Shown piece by piece: positions 1 through 5,902 of a stretch of DNA of 7,811 bases. The stretch spans positions 5,746-13,556 of the forward strand of contig NZ_MOMC01000093.1 of NCBI RefSeq assembly GCF_001983105.1, given 5' to 3'. Position 1 is the stretch's first letter. The number at the start of each line of letters is the position of its first letter. A model generated the notes under the pieces. That model was not told the DNA's origin. It saw nothing but the letters and a program-made list of their open reading frames with translations, and ran no database searches. A program made the translations under genes and the position numbers. This DNA is from Pseudofrankia asymbiotica. Lineage in GTDB: Bacteria; Actinomycetota; Actinomycetes; Frankiales; Frankiaceae.

Positions 1-1
1 G

Positions 2-1651
2 GGTGGATTCGGTCTGGTCGTCGCAGCCCAGCACCGGCGGCTCAAGCGCGATGTGGCCGTCAAGGTCATCCCGGCCGAACCAGCCGTCGCCGGCGGTGGG
101 TTCGCCGTCGAGGCGGAGCTGCTCGCCAGCCTTGATCATCCACACATCGTGCGGATCTATGACTACGCGGAGGCCGACGGGCTCGGCCTGATCGTGATGG
201 AGCTACTCGCCGGGGGCACCCTGACCCATCGCCGCTCCGCGCTCGATCAGGCTCAGGCCTGCGCGGTCGGGCTGGCGATCGCCGCTGGCCTCGGCCATGC
301 CCACGAGCGTGGAATTCTGCACCGCGACATCAAGATGGCCAATGTCCTGTTCGACACCGCCGGAATGGTCAAGCTCGGCGACTTCGGCATCGCGCGGATG
401 TTCACCGGCTCCGGGGTCACCGCGACCGGCCACGGCGCCGGCACCCCGTTGTACATGGCGCCCGAGCAGATCGCCGGTGGGCGGCTGACCCCAGCCACCG
501 ACCTCTACGCCCTCGGCGTGCTGCTCTACCAGCTGCTCACCGGCGCGCCGCCGTTCGACCCCACCCTTCCGACGCCGGAGCTGTGGCAGCGGCACCTGAC
601 CAGCCCTCCCCCGCCGATGCACGGGGTGCCTCGCCAGATCGGCGACGTCGTGCTCCGGGCACTCGAGAAAGATCCGGCCGACCGGTACACGGACGCCGGC
701 TCCTTCGCCGAGGCGCTCGCCGCCGCCGCGGTCGCCGCCCGTGGCCCTGGCTGGCTCGCTGACACGGGGGTGCCACTGCACCTCACGAACCCCGTCCGCC
801 GCCTCGCCGTCCCGCCGCCACCAACCGCCCCACCCAGCGGCGCCGGCATCCCTACCGGACTCACCGACGGCCCGACCGTCAGCCCATCCAGAGCCCCGGC
901 CACGACCGACCCGGACGAAGGTTCCCCGCCGGGCGCCAGCGCGGGACATCGGCGCGCGATACTCGGAACGAGACGACGCAGGATCCTCGTCGTCGGCGCG
1001 ATCGTCATGGCGCTGCTGCTTGGCGGCGCGGGCTCGGGCTGGGCATGGATGCGCGGCCAGTACTACGTCGGCGTCCACGACGGCAGAGTGGCCATCTTCC
1101 AGGGGGTGCCGAGCCTGGGCGTGCTGACCAGCACCCACGCGGTGTTCCAGCCGATCTCCGACGTCGCCGAGCCGGACCGCTCCGCCGTCGAGTCCGACAT
1201 CCGGGCCGACGACCTCTCGGACGCGCAGGAAATCGTCAGTGCCCTTCGCGGCATCAACACTGGCGACGACACACCGACGGTGCCGGCCACCCCCGCACCG
1301 TCGCAGACCCCTTCACTGTCGCCGACCGAGTCGTCATCGCCCGCGTTCGCCCCGGTCGTGATCCTCAACGATTCCAAGATCGAAGGGCTGGCCAATCAGG
1401 CCCGCGAGCCGGTCGAAGCCGCGGGATTCACGGTCGACCGGCTCGGTGGCTACGTAAGCACCTACGATGTTTCCACGACCACGGTGTTTTATGGAGACGG
1501 TCTCGGATCCGCGGCGGAGACGCTGAGACAGAGAGTGTCAGGAATCCTGCGAATAGTGTCCACAAGCGATGCCGGGTTTCCTCTCGCCGAACCTGGAAAA
1601 CTTATCCTCGTCGTCACCAGAGAATTCCCGGTTCCGGCCTCCAGCCCCTAA
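2..1651 (+). CDS. Membrane Ser/Thr protein kinase with PstP-like and LytR_C-like outer domains (5' truncated by window edge)
   Basis: Hanks-type kinase, probably a cell-envelope sensor that phosphorylates cytosolic proteins. The frame is open from base 2, so the start codon lies upstream; the GTG at 53 is internal because the glycine loop (GGFGLV, residues 1-6 here) precedes it. Visible motifs: VAVK lysine (residue 21), HRDIKMAN catalytic loop (107-114), DFG (127-129), GTPLYMAPEQ (147-156). The kinase lobe ends near residue 240. A Pro-rich juxtamembrane stretch follows, then RRRR and one hydrophobic segment (about 328-350). The outer part begins QYYVGVHDGRVAIFQGV and resembles the extracellular tail of actinobacterial PstP phosphatases. 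A Pro/Ser/Thr linker leads to about 90 residues starting VVILND that look like LytR_C, the C-terminal domain of some LytR-CpsA-Psr proteins. Kinase identity is certain; the two outer-domain names come from remembered family patterns. It converges on the PucR-type gene with 20 bp between stops. Confidence 0.93.
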   Translation, partial: GGFGLVVAAQHRRLKRDVAVKVIPAEPAVAGGGFAVEAELLASLDHPHIVRIYDYAEADGLGLIVMELLAGGTLTHRRSALDQAQACAVGLAIAAGLGHAHERGILHRDIKMANVLFDTAGMVKLGDFGIARMFTGSGVTATGHGAGTPLYMAPEQIAGGRLTPATDLYALGVLLYQLLTGAPPFDPTLPTPELWQRHLTSPPPPMHGVPRQIGDVVLRALEKDPADRYTDAGSFAEALAAAAVAARGPGWLADTGVPLHLTNPVRRLAVPPPPTAPPSGAGIPTGLTDGPTVSPSRAPATTDPDEGSPPGASAGHRRAILGTRRRRILVVGAIVMALLLGGAGSGWAWMRGQYYVGVHDGRVAIFQGVPSLGVLTSTHAVFQPISDVAEPDRSAVESDIRADDLSDAQEIVSALRGINTGDDTPTVPATPAPSQTPSLSPTESSSPAFAPVVILNDSKIEGLANQAREPVEAAGFTVDRLGGYVSTYDVSTTTVFYGDGLGSAAETLRQRVSGILRIVSTSDAGFPLAEPGKLILVVTREFPVPASSP

Positions 1652-1671
1652 GGATGAATGGGCCGGCCGGT

Positions 1672-3051
1672 CTACGGCGCGGTGGCGAGGCGGCGGGCGA
1701 GCAGGGCGAGGCGGGCGCGGAAGCGTCCCTCGGGTTCGTCGAGGCGCCAGCCGAGGACGTCCTCCAGATTGGCGACCCTCACCGCGACGGAGCTGTGGTG
1801 CAGGTGGAGCACCGCGGCGGCCTGCCGTAGCGAGGTCGCCTGGCAGTACGCCTCGAGGACGGCGATGTCACCGGGGCCGGCCGGGCCCTGGGCGAGGACG
1901 TCGAGGGCCCGGACGTCCGGGTCGGAGCGCAGCCGGTCGACGGGGACGTCGGCGAGCAGCGCGACCGAGCCGAGTTCCGCGTAGTCGACGACCAGCGCGT
2001 CGGCGGATCCGGGGGCCGCGAACCGCAGCGCGAGGCGTGCCTGCCGCCAGGAGACCCGGGCGTCGAGCCCGTCGACCGGGCCGCCGATGCCCACCCGCGG
2101 CTGCGCGGCGGCGTCCCAGTGGCCGGTGGAGGCGGAGGTGGATCGGTCGAAGCCGGCGCCCGCCTGCCGCCCGCCGGGCGAGGTCCCGTCCCGCTCCCCG
2201 TCCTGCGGGACCGTCGTGCCTGTCCGGCTGGACGGGCGTTCGGCGAGCGCGAGGCGCAGGTCGCTGGCAGGGCTCGCCGCCACCGCCCGGTCCTGGATCA
2301 GCACCGCCGCCATCCGGCCCAGGACCGCGACGCGGACGGTGCGCCGCCCAAGCCGGCCCCGGGCCATCAGGGCGACCGCCTGCACTCCGACGTCCGCCCC
2401 CGCTGGCGGGGAGATCGCCACCGCCCGCACCGCGACGTCGGGCAGCAGGCCGAGCAGGCGCAGCGCCCGGGCCCGGTCCTCGGCCGACTCCCGGTCGGAG
2501 AGCACCAGCTCCACCAGGGCCGGGTCGGCGATGTGCAGCGACGGGCGGACCCTCGTGCCGATGGCCCGCGCGGCGATCGCCATCCGTTCCAGGACGATCT
2601 CGTCCAGCGGGCGGGGCGGCCCGGGCCGCTCCAGCCACACCCGGCCGCCGTCGTCGTCGAGCCTCATCCAGCCGGAGACGTGCCCGAGCCCGGCGGACTC
2701 GTCCGCCGCGGGCTGCTCAGGCTGCTCGGACCGCTCAGGCTGCTCGGGCGCCGCGGACCGCTCGGACGGCGCGGGCGTGCCGTCCTGGCGGTACCGCACC
2801 CTGCCCGTGTCCGCGGTCTCCAGGCCGGCGCCGCACTCGGCGAGCGCGGCGGTCGCGCGGACCAGCGAGGCCACGTCCGCGCGGGCGGCCACCAGGGCGT
2901 CGAAGTACGCGATGACCCGGACCGCGCTCTCGGCGTCCGCGTCGAGCGCGGACAGCTGCAGCAGCAGGCCCTTCACCGCCGGCCACCGCCGCTCGTCCAG
3001 GCAGCCGTTCGCACACCGGGAGGTTACGGCCTCCCTCGGCGACGCCGCCAC
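1672..3051 (-). CDS. PucR/CdaR-family helix-turn-helix transcriptional regulator
   Basis: Predicted DNA-binding regulator of 459 aa. The C-terminus (about residues 395-455, containing ATSLRQAAAVLHLHHSSVAV and the downstream GWRLDEPEGRFRARLAL) fits the PucR C-terminal HTH. The preceding segment PRVGIGGPVDGLDARVSWRQA fits the GGDEF-like middle region common in this family, where 'GIG.PV.GL' and 'S..QA' recur. The N-terminal half is helical and unassigned, and contains a Glu/Pro/Gln/Arg-rich low-complexity stretch (about residues 92-115). The GTG at 3051 is the first start after an in-frame stop and has GAGGGG (plus positions 3060-3065) 8 nt upstream. An internal GTG at the residue K27 region (VKGLLLQLSALDA) is a possible shorter start. 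It is transcribed divergently from the hydrolase, which it may control; the effector is unknown. Confidence 0.85.
   Translation of the reverse strand: MAASPREAVTSRCANGCLDERRWPAVKGLLLQLSALDADAESAVRVIAYFDALVAARADVASLVRATAALAECGAGLETADTGRVRYRQDGTPAPSERSAAPEQPERSEQPEQPAADESAGLGHVSGWMRLDDDGGRVWLERPGPPRPLDEIVLERMAIAARAIGTRVRPSLHIADPALVELVLSDRESAEDRARALRLLGLLPDVAVRAVAISPPAGADVGVQAVALMARGRLGRRTVRVAVLGRMAAVLIQDRAVAASPASDLRLALAERPSSRTGTTVPQDGERDGTSPGGRQAGAGFDRSTSASTGHWDAAAQPRVGIGGPVDGLDARVSWRQARLALRFAAPGSADALVVDYAELGSVALLADVPVDRLRSDPDVRALDVLAQGPAGPGDIAVLEAYCQATSLRQAAAVLHLHHSSVAVRVANLEDVLGWRLDEPEGRFRARLALLARRLATAP
2711..2764. repeat. Degenerate 9-bp (3-codon) tandem repeats inside the PucR-type gene
   Basis: Four contiguous 9-bp units run from 2711 to 2746: GGCTGCTCA, GGCTGCTCG, GACCGCTCA, GGCTGCTCG. 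A further related unit, GACCGCTCG, lies at 2756-2764. On the coding strand they give the Glu-Gln-Pro / Glu-Arg-Ser tripeptide pattern in the low-complexity linker. This looks like in-frame slippage expansion and would preserve the reading frame when copy number changes. Confidence 0.75.
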
Positions 3052-3059
3052 ACTCTGAA

Positions 3060-3065
3060 CCCCTC
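3060..3065 (-). promoter_or_regulatory. Ribosome binding site of the PucR-type gene
   Basis: GAGGGG on the minus strand, 8 nt before the GTG at 3051. It supports this start over downstream in-frame alternatives. Confidence 0.6.
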
Positions 3066-3072
3066 ACCGGAC

Positions 3073-3103
3073 CCCGCCACCGAACCCGTCGCCAGGTGGC
3101 GGG
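3073..3103. repeat. 9-bp perfect inverted repeat in the PucR/hydrolase intergenic region
   Basis: CCCGCCACC (3073-3081) and GGTGGCGGG (3095-3103) are exact reverse complements with 13 bases between. The repeat lies just upstream of the PucR-type gene in the 160-bp divergent intergenic region. It could be an operator for the regulator itself or a transcript hairpin; the sequence alone does not decide. Confidence 0.5.
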
Positions 3104-3158
3104 TACCAGCGCGCGAACGTCCGACGACTGGCGGATGACCGGGGCAGGCAGGTCCGGC

Positions 3159-3192
3159 AGAGTGCTGCCAGTCACAGAGCGCTGCCAGCCAC
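3159..3192 (+). repeat. Two tandem 17-bp direct repeats upstream of the hydrolase
   Basis: AGAGTGCTGCCAGTCAC (3159-3175) is followed directly by AGAGCGCTGCCAGCCAC (3176-3192), matching at 15 of 17 positions. The second copy ends 5 bp before the hydrolase ribosome binding site. A tandem site in a divergent regulator-enzyme gap is a candidate binding site for the PucR-type protein. Its position so close to the start suggests repression or a site in the leader. Confidence 0.5.
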
Positions 3193-3211
3193 CGCCCGAG
3201 GGAGATCCGCG

Positions 3212-4183
3212 ATGACCTACCGATTCGACCCCGAGCTGGCGGCTGTCATCCCGATGCTGCCGGCGCCCGACTTCTCCGACCTGGCCTCGTTCCGTGCCCG
3301 GATCGTCGAGTTCAGGAAAGGCACGCGGACCGACACGACCGGGGTCGACGTGCGGGACCTGCGCGTTCCCGGGCCGCCGGGCGCTCCCGAGGTTCCCGTC
3401 CGGGTCTACCGGCCGGCGCTCCCGAGTTCCGGAACGCGCGGCGACCTCACCGCCGGCGTGCTCAACATCCACGGCGGCGGGTTCGTGGTCGGCGACATCA
3501 GCATTGACGACGGGTCCTGCCTGGACCTGGTCCGCGCGCTGGGCGTGGTCGTCGTGTCGGTGGACTACCGGCTGGCCCCGGAGCATCCGTTCCCGGCCCC
3601 GCTGGAGGACTGCTACGCCGCCCTGGAGTGGCTGGCGAAGAGCACCGCCGACCTCGGCGTCGACCCGACCCGGATCGCGGTCCGCGGGATCAGTGCCGGC
3701 GCGGGCCTCGCGGCCGGGCTCGCGCTGCTGACCCGCGACCTGGGCGGCCCGCCGCTGTGTTTCCAGTTCCTGGGTGTTCCCGAGATCGACGACCGGCTCG
3801 ACACCCCGAGCATGCGCCGGTTCGTCGACACCCCGGTGTGGAACCGGCCCAACGCGGTCATCAGCTGGAACTCCTATCTCGGCGAAGGCCTGCCGGGCAC
3901 GCCCGGCGTCTCCCCCTACGCCGCGCCCGCCCGGGCGACCGACCTGGCTGGCCTGCCGCCCGCCTACATCTCGGTGATGGAGTTCGACCCGCTGCGCGAC
4001 GAGGGCATCGCCTACGCCCAGGCGCTGCTCGCCGCCGAGGTGCCCGTCGAGCTTCATCTTTACCCCGGCACGTTCCACGGCTCGGGAGTCGCCGCGCAGG
4101 CGGCCGTCAGCCAGCGGGAAGGCAGGGAGGCGACGGCGGTCCTGGCCGCCGCGCTCGGCCTGTCCCCCACAACCGCCGGCTGA
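3212..4183 (+). CDS. Alpha/beta hydrolase, HSL-type esterase/lipase (acetyl esterase-like)
   Basis: Predicted cytosolic carboxylester hydrolase of 323 aa, a usual length for the hormone-sensitive-lipase-like bacterial esterases. It has the oxyanion motif HGGG (residues 87-90), the family signature YRLAPEHPFPA (119-129), the nucleophile elbow GISAG with Ser161, a likely catalytic Asp259 in EFDPLRDEGI, and His289 in GTFHGS. The usual GDSAG elbow is GISAG here; position two varies in this group, so activity is not excluded. I see no signal peptide. The ATG at 3212 has a strong Shine-Dalgarno, GAGGGAG (3198-3204), 7 nt upstream. It is divergent from the PucR-type regulator, whose control is plausible, and it ends before a strong bidirectional hairpin. 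The substrate cannot be read from the sequence; short-chain or aryl esters are typical of the family. Confidence 0.93.
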   Translation: MTYRFDPELAAVIPMLPAPDFSDLASFRARIVEFRKGTRTDTTGVDVRDLRVPGPPGAPEVPVRVYRPALPSSGTRGDLTAGVLNIHGGGFVVGDISIDDGSCLDLVRALGVVVVSVDYRLAPEHPFPAPLEDCYAALEWLAKSTADLGVDPTRIAVRGISAGAGLAAGLALLTRDLGGPPLCFQFLGVPEIDDRLDTPSMRRFVDTPVWNRPNAVISWNSYLGEGLPGTPGVSPYAAPARATDLAGLPPAYISVMEFDPLRDEGIAYAQALLAAEVPVELHLYPGTFHGSGVAAQAAVSQREGREATAVLAAALGLSPTTAG

Positions 4184-4235
4184 CCCAGACCCACAGGCAG
4201 AGAGGAGCGTGAACATCCGGCGAAGAGTGGTCACG

Positions 4236-4265
4236 CCCGACGAATCCCGGCCCGACGAACCCCGG
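4236..4265 (+). repeat. Two tandem 15-bp direct repeats after the hydrolase
   Basis: CCCGACGAATCCCGG (4236-4250) is directly followed by CCCGACGAACCCCGG (4251-4265), differing at one base. The second copy runs into the left arm of the hairpin at 4262-4299. The pair is non-coding and probably a local duplication. Confidence 0.7.
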
Positions 4266-4299
4266 CCCGGACCGGCGGCCTCCCGCTGGTCCGGGCCGG
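4262..4299. terminator. Long hairpin between convergent hydrolase and SDR genes (probable bidirectional terminator)
   Basis: Bases 4262-4278 pair with 4283-4299. The outer 12 bp (CCGGCCCGGACC / GGTCCGGGCCGG) are perfect, then comes one G-U pair (an A-C mismatch on the other strand) and 4 more G-C pairs, with the 4-base loop CCTC. No T-run follows on either side. This is common for high-GC actinobacterial terminators, so termination in both directions is inferred from position and stem strength. Confidence 0.7.
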
Positions 4300-4331
4300 C
4301 ATGCTGACTGGGTCACGTCAGCGCGGGGCGG

Positions 4332-5231
4332 TCACGCCGGCACCGCGTAGGCCCCGGCCGCGATGTCCTCGAAGAGCGTCGGGCCGGTCGGCGTCCAGCC
4401 GAGCAGCTCCCGGGTGCGGTCGTTGGACGCGATGGCGTCCATGCCGAAGAAGCGCCCGATCCAGCCGAAGTGGGCCTCGGCGTCCGCCCGCGGGACCGAG
4501 ACCGTCGGCAGGCCCAGGTAGTCCCCGATGGCGGCGGCGATGTCGCGGGAGGGAATGCCGTTTTCGGCCACCGCGTGCACCCGTGAGCCCGCCGGGGCCT
4601 TCTCCAGCGCGAGGCGGACCAGCCGCGCGGCGTCGGAGCGGTGCACGGCCGCCCAGCGGGTCACGCCGTCGCCGATGTAGCCGGCCACCCCGGCATCCTT
4701 CGCGATCCTCGTCAGTTCCGCGGTGAAGCCGTGGTCCCCCATGCCGTGCACGGTCGGCGAGAAGCGCAGCGCCACCGGGCGGACCCCGCGGTCGGCGAAC
4801 TCCAGGGCGAGGTTCTCGCTGCCGCCGCGCATCGCGTCGACGCCGTGGAACGGCGAGGCGTCGTCCTCGGTGGCCGGCCGGCCGGTGACGCCCGTCGCCA
4901 GCCCGGAGGCGACCAGGAACGGCCGGTCGCTGCCCTTCAGCGTGTCGAGCATGCGCCCGACGGCGGCGTGCTCGGTGCGGCCGGCGCCGGCGTAGTCGGA
5001 GAAGTCGTGCTTGAAGGCGAGGTGGATGACGCCGTCGGCGGCCTCGGCGCCCGAGGCCAGGCTGTCGAGGTCGTCGAGGCTGCCGCGATGGGCGGTGGCG
5101 CCCTTGGCCTCAAGGGCCGCGCCCGACTCGCCGGAGCGGGCGAGGCCGACGACCTCGTGGCCGTGGGCGAGGAGCTCGTCGGTGACGGCCGAACCGATCC
5201 AGCCGGAAGCGCCGGTGACGAAGACGCGCAT
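4332..5231 (-). CDS. NAD(P)-binding SDR-family oxidoreductase (atypical/extended SDR, epimerase-like)
   Basis: Rossmann-fold protein of 299 aa. The N-terminal TGASGWIG (residues 6-13) is the dinucleotide-binding glycine motif, and GSLDDLDSL (50-58) and VIHLAF (68-73) fit the next strands. The middle region (RFSPTVHGMGDHGF, then GDGVTRWAAVHRSDAARLVRLALEKA and HAVAENGIPSRDIA) matches the pattern of a bacterial atypical SDR group often named 'SDR family oxidoreductase'. I find no YxxxK catalytic pair, which also fits atypical SDRs, so real dehydrogenase activity is uncertain. The start is at 5231, with the purine-rich GAAGGGAAG just upstream on the coding strand. It diverges from a TetR gene, with palindromes over its predicted promoter, so repression by that TetR protein is likely. 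The substrate is unknown. Confidence 0.9.
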   Translation of the reverse strand: MRVFVTGASGWIGSAVTDELLAHGHEVVGLARSGESGAALEAKGATAHRGSLDDLDSLASGAEAADGVIHLAFKHDFSDYAGAGRTEHAAVGRMLDTLKGSDRPFLVASGLATGVTGRPATEDDASPFHGVDAMRGGSENLALEFADRGVRPVALRFSPTVHGMGDHGFTAELTRIAKDAGVAGYIGDGVTRWAAVHRSDAARLVRLALEKAPAGSRVHAVAENGIPSRDIAAAIGDYLGLPTVSVPRADAEAHFGWIGRFFGMDAIASNDRTRELLGWTPTGPTLFEDIAAGAYAVPA

Positions 5232-5252
5232 GGTGGGCTTCCCTTCACAGGT

Positions 5253-5269
5253 ATGTCAGTGACTGACAT
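5253..5269. promoter_or_regulatory. Operator 1, perfect 17-bp palindrome (candidate TetR site)
   Basis: ATGTCAGT-G-ACTGACAT is a perfect inverted repeat of 8-bp arms around one base. It covers the predicted transcription start (about 5265) of the SDR gene. A near copy lies 32 bp away at 5285-5301. Size and symmetry suit a TetR dimer, and the divergent gene encodes one. Confidence 0.78.
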
Positions 5270-5271
5270 CA

Positions 5272-5301
5272 ACAGTAGCACGTCATGTCAGTAGCTGTCA
5301 T
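5272..5301 (-). promoter_or_regulatory. Predicted promoter of the SDR gene
   Basis: On the minus strand, -35 ATGACA (plus positions 5296-5301, 5 of 6 to TTGACA) and an extended -10, TGC-TACTGT (hexamer at 5272-5277), are separated by 18 bp. Operator 2 covers the -35 and operator 1 the start point. Predicted by eye. Confidence 0.5.
5285..5301. promoter_or_regulatory. Operator 2, imperfect 17-bp palindrome (candidate TetR site)
   Basis: ATGTCAGT-A-GCTGTCAT matches operator 1 at 14 of 17 positions; the left arm is identical. It covers the -35 of the SDR promoter and lies just upstream of the most likely TetR start, so one site could control both directions. Confidence 0.7.
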
Positions 5302-5304
5302 CAC

Positions 5305-5310
5305 TACACT
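5305..5310 (+). promoter_or_regulatory. Possible -10 box for leaderless TetR transcript
   Basis: TACACT ends 7 bp before the ATG at 5318, the spacing expected if transcription begins at or next to the start codon. No convincing -35 is visible and no Shine-Dalgarno precedes 5318, which fits leaderless expression as is common in actinobacteria. Confidence 0.4.
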
Positions 5311-5317
5311 GATCGGC

Positions 5318-5887
5318 ATGGGCCGGTGGATGCCAGACGCACAGGGGCGGATGATCCGTGCCGCGGTGGAGCTCTTCGCCGAGCGCGGCTTCGAGCAGAC
5401 CACCGCCGGCGACATCGCCGAGCGCGCCGGCGTCACCGAGCGCACCTTCTTCCGGCACTTCGCCGACAAGCGCGAGGTCCTCTTCGACGGCTCGAAGACC
5501 ATGGAGCGCACGGCCTACGACGCGATCCTGGCGGCGCCGGCCGACCTGTCGCCGCTCGACGCCGCGCTCGCCGGGATGGTCGCGGGCGCCAGCCTGCTGG
5601 AGGGCCGCCGCGACCACGCCGTCCGCCGGTCCGGCATCATCGCGGCCAACCCGAGCCTGCAGGAGCGCGAACTGCTCAAGCTCGCGGCCATGGCCGACAC
5701 GGCCGCCGAGGCGCTGCGCACCCGCGGCGTCGCCGAGCCCACCGCCAGCCTCGCCGCCCACAGCGCGGTGACGGTCTTCCAGGTCGGGTTCGCGCGCTGG
5801 CTCTCCACCGAGGTCTCCGTCGAAGAGCCGCCGGACGTCGCCACCTGCCTGGCGCAGGCCGCCGCGGCGCTACGCGCCCTGACCTGA
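5318..5887 (+). CDS. TetR-family transcriptional regulator, divergent from the SDR gene
   Basis: Predicted repressor of about 189 aa. The N-terminal HTH (MIRAAVELFAERGF, then TTAGDIAERAGVTERTFFRH and FADKREVLFDGS) is the classic TetR pattern; the C-terminal ligand domain is variable and gives no clue to the effector. The longest frame starts at ATG 5285, but those first 11 codons are operator 2 and promoter sequence and read as non-TetR residues (MSVAVITTLIG). I therefore prefer ATG 5318 (MGRWMPDAQGRMI), with ATG 5330 also possible. It likely represses itself and the divergent SDR through the two 17-bp palindromes, with the effector perhaps being an SDR substrate. Its TGA lies inside a hairpin shared with the convergent oxygenase gene. 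Confidence 0.9.
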   Translation: MGRWMPDAQGRMIRAAVELFAERGFEQTTAGDIAERAGVTERTFFRHFADKREVLFDGSKTMERTAYDAILAAPADLSPLDAALAGMVAGASLLEGRRDHAVRRSGIIAANPSLQERELLKLAAMADTAAEALRTRGVAEPTASLAAHSAVTVFQVGFARWLSTEVSVEEPPDVATCLAQAAAALRALT

Positions 5888-5902
5888 CGGAACGCCGTCA
5901 GG
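5883..5902. terminator. Hairpin containing both convergent stop codons (probable bidirectional terminator)
   Basis: CCTGACGG (5883-5890) and CCGTCAGG (5895-5902) are exact reverse complements around the loop AACG. The TetR stop (5885-5887) is in one arm and the oxygenase stop (5898-5900) in the other. There is no T-run, so termination strength is uncertain. Confidence 0.6.

Noticed and set aside
53..55. GTG at 53 as the kinase start
   Set aside because: The same frame upstream encodes the glycine-rich loop GGFGLV needed for ATP binding, so the real start is outside the window.
203..1138. Minus-strand open frame antisense to the kinase
   Set aside because: It covers clear kinase motifs on the other strand and reads as low-complexity sequence; no independent start signal supports it.
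1634..1670. CCGGCC/GGCCGG pairing between the kinase and PucR stops as a terminator
   Set aside because: The stem is only 6 bp with a loop of over 20 bases, and GGCCGGCC is self-complementary in several registers. Too weak to list as a feature.
2119..3138. Long plus-strand open frames across the PucR-type gene
   Set aside because: The translations are Arg/Pro/Gly-rich without family motifs and lie antisense to a gene with a recognisable HTH. High GC lengthens such shadow frames.
2735..4234. 499-codon minus-strand frame spanning the PucR-type and hydrolase genes
   Set aside because: It is antisense to the hydrolase catalytic motifs and continues in a wrong frame through the PucR-type gene. 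It is a shadow frame.
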